64,000 nucleotides of DNA, from positions 248,001-312,000 of the forward strand of contig NZ_FMCX01000003.1 in assembly GCF_900091555.1 (NCBI RefSeq), written 5' to 3'. Positions 17,668 to 25,359 of the stretch are shown piece by piece. The number at the start of each line of letters is the position of its first letter. Positions within the stretch are counted from its first letter, which is position 1. The notes under the pieces were generated by a model. That model was not told the origin of the DNA and made no database searches. It was given only the letters and a program-made list of their open reading frames with translations. The DNA is from Micromonospora mirobrigensis. Lineage in GTDB: Bacteria; Actinomycetota; Actinomycetes; Mycobacteriales; Micromonosporaceae. A program made the translations under genes and the position numbers.

Positions 17668-17702
17668 CTGACCGATCGGTCAGCGTCTGACCGATCGGTC
17701 AG
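17668..17702. promoter_or_regulatory. Two identical 16-bp operator palindromes upstream of tetR
   Basis: CTGACCGATCGGTCAG occurs as a perfect palindrome at 17668-17683 and again at 17687-17702, centres 19 bp apart. It ends 2-14 nt before the possible tetR start codons. This is the classic layout of a TetR-family autorepressor site; two dimers could bind side by side and block transcription of tetR and the MMPL gene. Confidence 0.85.
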
Positions 17703-17704
17703 GC

Positions 17705-18262
17705 ATGCTGGACGGCATGGCCAGAGCGGTGTCCGAGACCCACGACGAGATCCTCATCGCGGCCTCCCGGCGATTCGCCGTCACCGGCTACAAGGGCACC
17801 TCGTTGCAGGACATCGCCCGCGCCGTCGGCTGTTCCAAGGCCACCGTGCTCTACCACTTCGCCAACAAGGAAGCCCTGCTCGGCAAGCTGATGGCCCCGG
17901 CCATCACCGTGCTGGAGGCGCTCGACGCCCGGCTCGCCGGGCAGACCGGCGCCGCCGCCCAGCAGGTCGCCACCGAGGGCTTCGTCGACCTGGCGGTCCG
18001 CTTCCGGCGGGAGATCGCCCTGCTCCGCGGCGAGTTCCCCGACCTGCTCCAGCAGCCCGCCTTCGCGCACATCCAGCAGATCTCCGAACGCCTGGTCGAC
18101 GCCTTCGCCGGCCACAGCGACCGGCCCGTCGCCCGGATCGCCGCCCTGGTGGTGCTCGCCGGGATCGCCGAGACCTGCGCCGAGTTCATCGACATCCCCG
18201 ACGACGAGCTACGGCCGGCGCTGCTGGCCGTCGTGCGGCGGGCCGTCGAACCCGTCAGCTGA
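17705..18262 (+). CDS. TetR-family transcriptional regulator
   Basis: About 185 residues. The N-terminal HTH reads ILIAASRRFAVTGYKGTSLQDIARAVGCSKATVLYHFANKEALL, the TetR_N signature. The C-terminal ligand-binding part is all-helical and not assignable to a ligand. It is 33 nt upstream of the MMPL exporter and directly behind two perfect palindromes, so it most likely represses itself and that exporter until it binds a compound. The start may be ATG 17705 or ATG 17717 (MARAVSE), the latter being the more usual beginning for the family. Confidence 0.93.
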   Translation: MLDGMARAVSETHDEILIAASRRFAVTGYKGTSLQDIARAVGCSKATVLYHFANKEALLGKLMAPAITVLEALDARLAGQTGAAAQQVATEGFVDLAVRFRREIALLRGEFPDLLQQPAFAHIQQISERLVDAFAGHSDRPVARIAALVVLAGIAETCAEFIDIPDDELRPALLAVVRRAVEPVS

Positions 18263-18295
18263 CCCGTACCGACCCCGAGGACAAGGAAAGACTCC

Positions 18296-20476
18296 ATGGC
18301 GACCCTGTTGTACCGGCTCGGCCGGGCCTCGTTGCGGCGGCGGCGACTCGTCGCCGTCACCTGGCTCGTCGTGCTCGTCGGCCTCGGCATCGCCGCGGCC
18401 ACCCTGAAGGGCCCGACGGCGAGCAACTTCACCATGCCCGGCACCGAGTCGCAGCGGGCCATCGACCTGCTCGCCGACCGGTTCCCCGCGGCCAGCGGCG
18501 CCACCGGCACCATCGCCGTCAAGGCGCCGCAACCCGGTGGCCTGGTCACCCCCGAGGGTCAGGCCGTGGTCAAGCAGGTCACCCAGGAGGCGGCCACCCT
18601 GCCCGGCGTGGTCGGCGCCGTCGACCCGTACCAGGTCAAGGCGCTGAGCCAGGACGGCCGGTACGCGCTGATCCAGGTGCAGTTCGCCGGCCGGGCGGAC
18701 GACGTCACCGACGAGCAGCGCGCCGCGTACGAGAAGGTCGGCGCGCAGGCCGAGGCGAAGGGCTGGCAGATCGCCCCCGGCGGTGAGGTGCTCAACTCGG
18801 AGCCCGAGGTCGGCTCCACCGAGGCCCTCGGTGTGCTGGTCGCCGCGATCGTCCTGGTGATCACCTTCGGCTCCCTGGTGGCGGCCGGGATGACCATGCT
18901 CAACGCGCTGATCGGCGTGGGCGTCGGCATGGCCGGCCTGTTCGCGCTCAGCGGCGCCGTCGAGCTGACCAGCACCGCGCCCATCCTGGCGCTGATGCTC
19001 GGCCTCGCCGTCGGCATCGACTACTCGCTGTTCATCACCTCCCGGCACCGGCAGAACCTGCTCGACGGGCTCACCCCGGAGGAGGCCGTCGGCCGGGCCG
19101 TCGGCACCGCCGGCTCCGCCGTGGTCTTCGCCGGCGCCACCGTGGTCATCGCGCTCGCCGGCCTCGCCGTGGTGGACATCCCGTTCCTCACCGTGATGGG
19201 TCTGGCCGCCGCCGGCACGGTCACCGTCGCCGTGCTGGTCGCCATCACCCTCGCCCCCGCGCTGCTCGGCTTCGCCGGCCGCCGGGTGCTGCCCCGCAGG
19301 CTGCGCGGCCGGGAGGCCGTCGAGTCGGACGGCACCGGCTCGGAGGACCGCTCCGGCTTCGGCTTCCGCTGGGCGAACTGGGTCACCCGGCTGCGGATCC
19401 CGGTGATCCTGGTCGGCCTGCTCGGCCTGGGGCTGCTCGCCCTGCCCGCGCAGGACATGCGGCTGGCGCTGCCGGACGCCGGCACCGCCCCGGAGGGCTC
19501 CGCCGCCCGGGTCAGCAACGACCTGATCAAGGAGGGCTTCGGCCCCGGCTTCACCGGCCGGCTCGCGGTGGTGGTCACCGCCGACTCGCCGCAGGCCACG
19601 CAGGCTGCCGTGCCGCAGGTGGCGGCGCTGATCCAGCGCACCGAGGGGGTGCTGGCGGTGGCCCCGCCGCAGCTCGACCCGACCGGGCGTACGGCCCTGC
19701 TCGGGGTCATCCCGAAGACCGGCCCGACCGACGCGGCCACCGAGACGCTGGTGCACGACATCCGGGACAACGTCGGCCGGATCGGCAACGCCGAGGTGCT
19801 GCTGACCGGCGTCACCGCGATCGGCATCGACGTGTCCGAGAAGCTCTCCGCCGCGCTCCCCGTCTATCTGCTGCTGGTCGTCGGGCTGTCGATCCTGCTG
19901 CTGATGCTGGTGTTCCGGTCGATCCTGGTGCCGGTCAAGGCCGCGCTGGGCTTCCTGCTCACGGTGGCCGCCACCTTCGGCATCACCGTGGCGGTCTTCC
20001 AGCAGGGCCACCTGGCCGGCCTGGTCGGGCTGGACACCCCGGGCCCGCTGATCAGCTTCCTGCCGATCCTGCTGATCGGCATCCTGTTCGGGTTGGCCAT
20101 GGACTACGAGGTCTTCCTGGTCTCCCGGATGCGGGAGGACTTCGTGCACGGGGACACCGCCCGGCAGGCCACCATCAACGGGATGGGGCACGGCGCCCGG
20201 GTGGTCACCGCCGCCGCGCTGATCATGATCTCGGTCTTCGGCGGCTTCGTCTTCCTCGACGACCCGGTCATCAAGTCGATGGGCTTCGCGCTGGCCGTCG
20301 GCGTCGCGGTCGACGCGTTCATCGTCCGGATGACCATCGTGCCGGCGGTGATGTCGCTGCTGAACAACGCGGCCTGGTGGCTGCCGCGCTGGCTCGACCG
20401 GATCCTGCCCAACGTGGACGTCGAGGGCGAGGGCCTGCGCGCCCACCTCGCCGACCGCGAACCCGCCCAGGTGTGA
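18296..20476 (+). CDS. MMPL-family transporter
   Basis: 726-residue membrane exporter of the MmpL/ActII-3 branch of the RND superfamily. Two repeats each have one helix, a large extracytoplasmic loop and a five-helix bundle. The proton-relay Asp-Tyr pairs are visible: GIDYSLFITSRHRQNL (Asp242/Tyr243) and AMDYEVFLVSRMREDF (Asp603/Tyr604). Actinobacterial members export lipids or natural products. GAGGACAAGGAAAG precedes the ATG, 33 nt after tetR; the pair forms a regulated export unit. The cargo cannot be predicted. Confidence 0.94.
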   Translation: MATLLYRLGRASLRRRRLVAVTWLVVLVGLGIAAATLKGPTASNFTMPGTESQRAIDLLADRFPAASGATGTIAVKAPQPGGLVTPEGQAVVKQVTQEAATLPGVVGAVDPYQVKALSQDGRYALIQVQFAGRADDVTDEQRAAYEKVGAQAEAKGWQIAPGGEVLNSEPEVGSTEALGVLVAAIVLVITFGSLVAAGMTMLNALIGVGVGMAGLFALSGAVELTSTAPILALMLGLAVGIDYSLFITSRHRQNLLDGLTPEEAVGRAVGTAGSAVVFAGATVVIALAGLAVVDIPFLTVMGLAAAGTVTVAVLVAITLAPALLGFAGRRVLPRRLRGREAVESDGTGSEDRSGFGFRWANWVTRLRIPVILVGLLGLGLLALPAQDMRLALPDAGTAPEGSAARVSNDLIKEGFGPGFTGRLAVVVTADSPQATQAAVPQVAALIQRTEGVLAVAPPQLDPTGRTALLGVIPKTGPTDAATETLVHDIRDNVGRIGNAEVLLTGVTAIGIDVSEKLSAALPVYLLLVVGLSILLLMLVFRSILVPVKAALGFLLTVAATFGITVAVFQQGHLAGLVGLDTPGPLISFLPILLIGILFGLAMDYEVFLVSRMREDFVHGDTARQATINGMGHGARVVTAAALIMISVFGGFVFLDDPVIKSMGFALAVGVAVDAFIVRMTIVPAVMSLLNNAAWWLPRWLDRILPNVDVEGEGLRAHLADREPAQV

Positions 20477-20480
20477 ACCC

Positions 20481-20515
20481 GGCGGAGGCCCCCTGCGGCG
20501 CAGGGGGCCTCCGCC
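20481..20515. terminator. Bidirectional terminator between MMPL and the esterase gene
   Basis: Perfect 16-bp stem (20481-20496 with 20500-20515) with a 3-nt loop, filling the gap between two convergent genes. Confidence 0.88.
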
Positions 20516-20518
20516 CGT

Positions 20519-21775
20519 TCAGACCCCCGCCGGGTACGTCTCCATCTCGCCGAAGCCGCTCAGCGCCGGCAGCGGGTGCAGCGCGGTGGTCTCGTCGCAC
20601 CAGACGAAGGCGTCGTAGCGGTCGGCGAGCCGGGTCGGCACGTAGTTGCCCCACGACTCGAAGCTGGGGTCGTAGACCACCCCGATCGCCCGGTGGTCGG
20701 CCTCGCCGGTGACCCAGCCGGGCTGGTCGGCGCCGCCGAAGACCAGCACCGCCCGATCGGGCATCAGCTCGTGCAGCCGTCGCTCGACCGAGCCTTCCCG
20801 GGCCGGCGGCACCACCATCGCCTCGGCCGGTGAGCCCCAGCGCGGCGCGGCGATCACCGTACCCCGGTAGCTGCCGAAGCCGACCAGCGCGACCGCCGCG
20901 TCGCCGTACCGCTCGCGGGCCAGCTGGCCGATGTTGATCATGCCGTCGGCGGCCATGTCGGTGGCCCGGGCGTCGCCCACGTGCGTGTTGTGCGCCCAGA
21001 CGATGCCCCGGGCGTCCCGGCCGTACCGGTCGAGGAGGCGGTCCAGGGTGTCGGCCATGTGGATGTCCCGGATGTTCCACGACTCGGGGCCGCCGTGCAC
21101 CATGGCCCGGTAGTAGCGCTCCGCGCCGGCGATCACCTCCGCGTTCTGCCAGGCCGAGAAGCGGTCCGGGCCGTCCGCGGCGGCCTGTTCCCGGGTACGC
21201 GCCAACAACCGGACCACCTCCTCCTCGCAGCGGGCGGAGACGAACCGGCTGGCCGCGCCGTACTCCTCGACCCGCTTGCCGTACGGCTCGAAGCACCGGT
21301 ACGCGTCCTGCGCCGCCTCCAGCGAGGACGGGTCCTCCTCGCCGAGGTAGTCGAAGATGGCCTGCATCGAGTCCCAGAGGCTGTAGACGTCCAGCCCGTG
21401 GAAGCCGGCCCGCTCCCCCTCCGGCCGCTCCAGGTTCCAGGCCCGCAGCCAGCGGCAGAAGCGGGCCACCTCGGTGTTGGCCCACATCCAGGTCGGCCAC
21501 CGCTGGATGCGTTCCAGGGCGGTCTGCGGGTCGGCCAGGCCGCCGGGCGCGCCGACCACCGAGCGGTGCACCCGGTCGCAGTCGGGCCAGTCCCCCTCCA
21601 CGGCGACGAAGTCGAAGCCCTGCTCGGCGACGAGCCGCCGGGTCAGCTGCTCGCGCAACCGGTAGTAGTCGTAGGTGCCGTGCGTGGCCTCACCGATCAT
21701 CACGATCCGGGCGTCCCGGACGCGCTCCAGCAACGGATCGAAGTCGCTCGGCGCGCCGAGCCGCTGAACCAGCAT
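20519..21775 (-). CDS. Erythromycin esterase-family protein
   Basis: 418 residues, the length of EreA/EreB-type enzymes. The signature IGEATHGTYDYYRLREQLTRRLV holds Glu29 and His32, equivalent to the catalytic pair of macrolide esterases; VWAHNTHVGDA supplies the second conserved His. Many family members in actinobacteria are not proven macrolide esterases, so substrate is open. An Erm-like methyltransferase gene lies 265 nt away on the same strand, which favours but does not prove a macrolide role. Confidence 0.9.
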   Translation of the reverse strand: MLVQRLGAPSDFDPLLERVRDARIVMIGEATHGTYDYYRLREQLTRRLVAEQGFDFVAVEGDWPDCDRVHRSVVGAPGGLADPQTALERIQRWPTWMWANTEVARFCRWLRAWNLERPEGERAGFHGLDVYSLWDSMQAIFDYLGEEDPSSLEAAQDAYRCFEPYGKRVEEYGAASRFVSARCEEEVVRLLARTREQAAADGPDRFSAWQNAEVIAGAERYYRAMVHGGPESWNIRDIHMADTLDRLLDRYGRDARGIVWAHNTHVGDARATDMAADGMINIGQLARERYGDAAVALVGFGSYRGTVIAAPRWGSPAEAMVVPPAREGSVERRLHELMPDRAVLVFGGADQPGWVTGEADHRAIGVVYDPSFESWGNYVPTRLADRYDAFVWCDETTALHPLPALSGFGEMETYPAGV

Positions 21776-21864
21776 GCCGGGGGCTACCCGGCGGGTCGCC
21801 GGGCAAACCGCCGGCCGGGTCGGGCGGGCGGTGTGCCGGGCGGTGGAACGGGTAGCCGGGCGGC

Positions 21865-22056
21865 ATGACCGTCACCGGCGTGCAGTTGCAGGAGTACCTG
21901 GCCGGGCTCGACTACCCGGTCTCCCGGGAGGACCTGGTCCGCTGGGGGCAGGAGAACGGGGCCAGCACCGAGCTGCTGCAGATGCTGCGGGCGCTGCCGG
22001 CCGAGCAGTTCGACGACCCGGCCGAGCTGCACGAGGCGCTCAACACCCTCGCCTGA
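21865..22056 (+). CDS. DUF2795 small protein
   Basis: 63 residues matching DUF2795 (VQLQEYLAGLDYPVSREDLVRWGQENGASTELLQMLRALP), a small helical domain common in actinobacteria, with no known function. It is divergent from the esterase gene with an 89-nt gap. Its 3' end overlaps the convergent methyltransferase gene by 17 nt. Confidence 0.85.
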   Translation: MTVTGVQLQEYLAGLDYPVSREDLVRWGQENGASTELLQMLRALPAEQFDDPAELHEALNTLA

Positions 22057-22876
22057 CCCGCTGTCCGACCCGTGGATCGCGGGCGTGCAGCAGCCGGAAG
22101 AGGACCAGCCACTGTTCCGGCCAGACCAGCCCGACCGGCGTGGTCGGGTCGATCCGGGCCGCACGCAACGCGCCGTCGACCCGGGCCCGGGGATGGGCCG
22201 TGCGCAGCGAGGCCGCGAGCGAGCCGCCGACCCCGCCGAACCCCAGCTCCACCATCCGCGCGTACGCCGGCAGCGCGGCCCGGGGCAGCAGCGGCTCGGG
22301 CCGGCGGTCGATCCGCAGGATGCCACCGTCGGCGCCCGGCACCGGCCGGAACGCGGTCCGGGGCACCCGGCCCGCCAACCGCCAGTGGTGTTCCGGCCAG
22401 GTCGACACGGTCAGCCGGCTCCACCGGCCGTGGTCGCCGGTGCGCTTGCGGGCGTAGTCGAGCTGGGTGAGCAGCGTCGCCGAGCGCAGCCCGGGCGCGG
22501 TGAGGCACCAGCGGACCACGGCGGCGGTCAGCGACCAGGGGATGTTGCCGACCACGGCGAACGGCTCGGCCGGCGGTTCGGCGGCGAGGAAGTCGGCGTG
22601 CCGGACGGTGACGTGCGGGTGGTCCCGGCGGACCAGGTCCAACTGGTCGAGGACGGCCGGGTCCACCTCGTACGCGACGAGCCGGCCGCAGCCGGCGGCG
22701 AGCGGCCGGGTGAGCTGCCCCCGGCCGGCGCCCACCTCCACGACCAGGTCGTCGGGGCCGGGTCGGGCCGCCCGGACCAGCCGGTCGACGGCGGTCGGGT
22801 CGGTGAGGAAGTTCTGGGACAGCACGCGCCGGGACCGGTCGCGGGCGGTGGTGGTACGGGTTCGGCGGGGCGCCAC
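22040..22876 (-). CDS. erm: Erm-like rRNA adenine N6-methyltransferase
   Basis: 278-residue methyltransferase of the KsgA/Erm family. The SAM-binding motif I is VVEVGAGRGQLTRPLA (46-60), the family hallmark QNFLTDPTAV is at 21-30 and motif IV is GNIPWSL (110-116). The Arg-rich N-terminus and NIPW rather than KsgA's NLPY favour Erm, which methylates A2058 of 23S rRNA and blocks macrolide-lincosamide-streptogramin B binding. The start is GTG 22874-22876 with AGGA 8 nt upstream; an in-frame upstream extension looks non-coding. The leader can form alternative hairpins. Confidence 0.85.
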   Translation of the reverse strand: MAPRRTRTTTARDRSRRVLSQNFLTDPTAVDRLVRAARPGPDDLVVEVGAGRGQLTRPLAAGCGRLVAYEVDPAVLDQLDLVRRDHPHVTVRHADFLAAEPPAEPFAVVGNIPWSLTAAVVRWCLTAPGLRSATLLTQLDYARKRTGDHGRWSRLTVSTWPEHHWRLAGRVPRTAFRPVPGADGGILRIDRRPEPLLPRAALPAYARMVELGFGGVGGSLAASLRTAHPRARVDGALRAARIDPTTPVGLVWPEQWLVLFRLLHARDPRVGQRVRRGC

Positions 22877-22885
22877 GGAGATCGT

Positions 22886-22943
22886 CCTGTCTGCCGCCGG
22901 GCGGCGGCGGTACGGACAGGCAGCGCGAAGCGGGGCCTGTCCG
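22886..22943 (-). promoter_or_regulatory. Attenuator-like leader of the erm gene
   Basis: Three mutually complementary segments precede the gene (5'->3' on minus): segment 1 CGGACAGG (22943-22936), segment 2 CCTGTCCG (22920-22913), segment 3 GACAGG (22891-22886). 1:2 pairs over 8 bp; 2:3 pairs over 6 bp plus an inner GCCGCC/GGCGGC stem. Segment 3 contains the Shine-Dalgarno, so 2:3 would hide it and 1:2 would expose it. Confidence 0.55.
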
Positions 22944-23011
22944 AGCGGATCGGGACTCGGACGACCCTGGAACGTCGACGGGAACGCGAAAGCGGGCGCG
23001 GCTGATCGCCC

Positions 23012-23058
23012 CGGCCCGGTCACGGGCAGGAGACCGACCGCGCGGCCCGGTCACGGGC
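23012..23058. repeat. 16-bp direct repeat upstream of erm
   Basis: CGGCCCGGTCACGGGC occurs at 23012-23027 and 23043-23058, 31 bp apart. Each copy holds a potential GTG start on the minus strand. Significance unknown; could be a regulator site or chance duplication. Confidence 0.55.
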
Positions 23059-23107
23059 GCGAGCTCACCGCCGGCCGGTCACCGGCACGGTCGGGCGATC
23101 GGTCGGG

Positions 23108-23227
23108 TCAGGCGCGCTGGGCGTCCCGGCCGGCCAGGGCCGGGCGCCGGATCCACGGGCGGGCCACCAGCAGGAGGCCCCGCGCGGCCGGCGCGGCGGC
23201 CACGTCGATCAGGGCATGCGTGAACAT
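23108..23227 (-). CDS. Possible 39-residue small protein
   Basis: An ATG-started frame encoding MFTHALIDVAAAPAARGLLL and a basic tail. It could form one short hydrophobic helix. It lies 231 nt upstream of erm on the same strand. No family recognised and no strong ribosome site; listed only because it is the best reading frame in an otherwise empty stretch. Confidence 0.22.
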   Translation of the reverse strand: MFTHALIDVAAAPAARGLLLVARPWIRRPALAGRDAQRA

Positions 23228-23395
23228 GCCCCGCACGCTAGCGGCCGCGCCGCCGCCCCGCGAGGGATTAACCACCGCTCGAGAGGCCACCCCCGCCCGA
23301 ACGGCCTGAGTCGCCCACGCCCTCAGGTCCGTAGGCACCGAAGGGCCACCCGCTCGGCAGCCGGAGCGCCGGGCCCGGCGGCCCGGCGGGCCGGG
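23228..23395. other. Remainder of gene-poor region between erm and the Gfo/Idh/MocA gene
   Basis: GC-rich, no convincing ORF. Near 23366-23393, GCCGGGCCCGGC-type palindromic sequence follows the oxidoreductase stop on the minus strand and may terminate it. A short AT-richer patch (GAGGGATTAACC, ~23260) could belong to a promoter for the minus-strand small ORF/erm unit. Confidence 0.35.
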
Positions 23396-24295
23396 TCAGA
23401 CCTCGACGGTGCGGCCCTGGGCGCGGGCCACCTCGGCGGCCTGGAGCACCGCCACCACCTCACGGCCGAACCGCACGTCGCAGCGGTGGTCGCGGGTGCC
23501 GGCGTTGATCTCCTCCAGCAGCTGGTCGAGCGCCGTGGAGTACGCGGTCAGCGCGCTGCCGTCACCGGGCGGCACCACCTCGATGCCGTTCTCGCCGAAG
23601 AAGACGAAGTCCCGGGCGACCGCCGCGGGCGGCGCGTCCAGGGTCAGCGCCAACGAGCTGGTCGCCCCGCCGTCGTGGGTGAGCAGCAGGTGCACCAGAC
23701 CACTCGGCCCGTCGACGGCGGCGACCCGGGTCACCCGGCCCAGCACCGGCAGCACCAGCGACAGCGCGTGCGGGCCGATGTCCCACAGCGCGCCCTTCTC
23801 GTGCCGCCAGCGGGAGTCGCCGTACGGGTTGCCGGGCTGGTAGATCGAGGCGAACTGGGTGCCTCGGGCGTGCTGCCAGCCACCCGCCGCAGCGGTGGCG
23901 GCGAGGAAGCCGGTGATGTTCGGGTGGAACCGCTGGGTGAAGAAGACCACCGAGGCGACCCCGCTCTGCTGCGCGGCGGCGACCACCCGGTCCGCGTCGG
24001 CGAGGCTGAGCGCCAGCGGCTTGTCCAGCAGCAGGTGTCGCCCGGCGGTGGCGGCCCGGAAGGCGATGTCGGCCTGCACGTCCGGCGGCAGGGCGACGGC
24101 GACCGCGTCGGCGGCGTCGATCAGGGCGTCCACGTCGTCGTAGGCCGGCACGCCGTGCCGGGCGGCCAGCTCGGCGGCCTTGTCCCGGTTGCGTCCCCAG
24201 ACCCCGACCAGGGCGGTGGCCGGGTGCGCGCCGATGGCGGCGGCGTGCGTCTCCGCCGCCCAGTGACCGGTGCCGAAAAGACCGAACCGCAGCAC
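23396..24295 (-). CDS. Gfo/Idh/MocA-family oxidoreductase
   Basis: 299-residue NAD(P)-dependent dehydrogenase. A Rossmann GLFGTGHWA at the N-terminus binds the cofactor, LLLDKPLAL is the EKP-like motif (Asp replacing Glu), and GALWDIGPHALSLVLPVLG carries the His of the C-terminal alpha/beta domain. It probably oxidises a sugar, inositol or related alcohol; substrate unknown. At ~300 residues it is shorter than typical 340-390-residue members but seems complete. Divergent from the next pair of membrane genes. Confidence 0.9.
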   Translation of the reverse strand: MLRFGLFGTGHWAAETHAAAIGAHPATALVGVWGRNRDKAAELAARHGVPAYDDVDALIDAADAVAVALPPDVQADIAFRAATAGRHLLLDKPLALSLADADRVVAAAQQSGVASVVFFTQRFHPNITGFLAATAAAGGWQHARGTQFASIYQPGNPYGDSRWRHEKGALWDIGPHALSLVLPVLGRVTRVAAVDGPSGLVHLLLTHDGGATSSLALTLDAPPAAVARDFVFFGENGIEVVPPGDGSALTAYSTALDQLLEEINAGTRDHRCDVRFGREVVAVLQAAEVARAQGRTVEV

Positions 24296-24489
24296 GTGTA
24301 CCCCCGCCTCGTCATGACGTCACGGCGACGCCGCGACGGGATCCACGCTAGCCGCCCCGCCCCGCCGACGCAGGCGACGGGGCCGACCCGCCAGGGCCCG
24401 CACGCCCGGCGACGCGGCCGACCCGTTCAGCAGGCGCCGCCGACGCGCGCCACGGCCACCGGGGCGACGGTGAGTACTACACCGGTTAG

Positions 24490-24495
24490 TAGGCT
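24490..24495 (+). promoter_or_regulatory. Candidate -10 box for the small membrane-protein pair
   Basis: TAGGCT, a TANNNT match 35 nt before the ATG at 24531, in the AT-richer GTGAGTACTACACCGGTTAG segment. No convincing -35. Confidence 0.3.
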
Positions 24496-24530
24496 GTGCC
24501 GGTGACCGAGAACGGGACCGGAGTCCCCCG

Positions 24531-24926
24531 ATGACCAGCGCGGCCGCGGCCGGCTCGCCGGTGGACGGGATCCTCGCGACGGCCGGCATCGTGCTGTCGC
24601 TCGTACTCGCGGTGTGGGCGCTGGTGGCGACGCTGCGGCACCGCGCCCCGGACCGCGTGCAGTTCGCCGGCCTGGCGGTGCTGGAGCTGCTGCTGCTCGC
24701 GCTGGCCGTGGTGGCGCTGGTCGCCGTCGGCGGTGGCGAGCGACCCGGCGAGCCGGGGGCCTTCTTCGGCTACCTGGTGACGCTGGTCTGCCTGCCGCCG
24801 CTGGCCTGGGTGCTGGCCCGGATGGAACCGACCCGCTGGGGTTCGGCGATCGTCTGCGCGGTCTGCCTGGTCACCCCGGTGGTCGTGGTCCGGCTCCAGC
24901 AGACCTGGGAGGTCGTCGGTGGTTGA
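24531..24926 (+). CDS. Small polytopic membrane protein, unknown function
   Basis: 131 residues with four predicted helices (ILATAGIVLSLVLAVWALVATL, VQFAGLAVLELLLLALAVVALVAV, FFGYLVTLVCLPPLAWVLA and AIVCAVCLVTPVVVV) joined by short loops. No family recognised. ATG follows GGACCGGAG. Its stop lies 8 nt inside the next gene, which encodes another four-helix protein; the two probably act together. Confidence 0.75.
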   Translation: MTSAAAAGSPVDGILATAGIVLSLVLAVWALVATLRHRAPDRVQFAGLAVLELLLLALAVVALVAVGGGERPGEPGAFFGYLVTLVCLPPLAWVLARMEPTRWGSAIVCAVCLVTPVVVVRLQQTWEVVGG

Positions 24927-25332
24927 GACGCGGGCCCCGGAGCGGGCCACCAACCGTGGGCCGGGCCGGCTGTTGATCGCGGTCTACATCCTCTTCGCGA
25001 TCGCCGCCACCTCCCGTGCCGGCCTCCAGATCGCCACCAGGTTCGGCGAGGCGCCCGTGGCGTACCTGCTCTCCGCGGTGGCGGCGCTGATCTACATCGT
25101 GGCCGCGGTGGGGCTGGCCCGGTCCGGGCACGCCGGCCGGCGCACCGCCCTGGTGTGCTGCTCGGTGGAGCTGGTCGGGGTGGTCGCCGTCGGCATCCTC
25201 AGCCTCGTCGACAAGGAACTGTTCCCGGACGAGACGGTCTGGTCGCAGTTCGGCAGCGGCTACGGCTACATCCCGCTGGTGCTGCCGATCCTCGGTCTCG
25301 CCTGGCTCTGGCGCACCCGCAGCCACTCCTGA
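24919..25332 (+). CDS. Small polytopic membrane protein, unknown function
   Basis: 137 residues, four predicted helices (LLIAVYILFAIAATSRAGLQ, VAYLLSAVAALIYIVAAVGLA, TALVCCSVELVGVVAVGILSLV and YIPLVLPILGLAWLW). GTG start inside the end of the preceding gene. The loop LVDKELFPDETVWSQFGSGY between the last two helices is the most distinctive part. No known family assigned. It converges on the SDR gene with a 27-nt gap. Confidence 0.75.
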   Translation: MVETRAPERATNRGPGRLLIAVYILFAIAATSRAGLQIATRFGEAPVAYLLSAVAALIYIVAAVGLARSGHAGRRTALVCCSVELVGVVAVGILSLVDKELFPDETVWSQFGSGYGYIPLVLPILGLAWLWRTRSHS

Positions 25333-25359
25333 CCGGCCCCACCGAGCGGGCCGCCCGGG

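Noticed and set aside
17481..17690. 69-codon plus-strand ORF between the PEP mutase-family and tetR genes (MSRPARAGRRAAQ..., Trp-rich middle)
   Set aside because: Its 3' end is encoded by the tetR operator palindromes, no ribosome site or family match is visible, and high-GC DNA produces such frames by chance.
22877..23023. 49-residue in-frame N-terminal extension of the Erm-like protein
   Set aside because: Lacks family similarity, covers the alternative hairpins, and the GTG at 22876 has a well-placed ribosome site.
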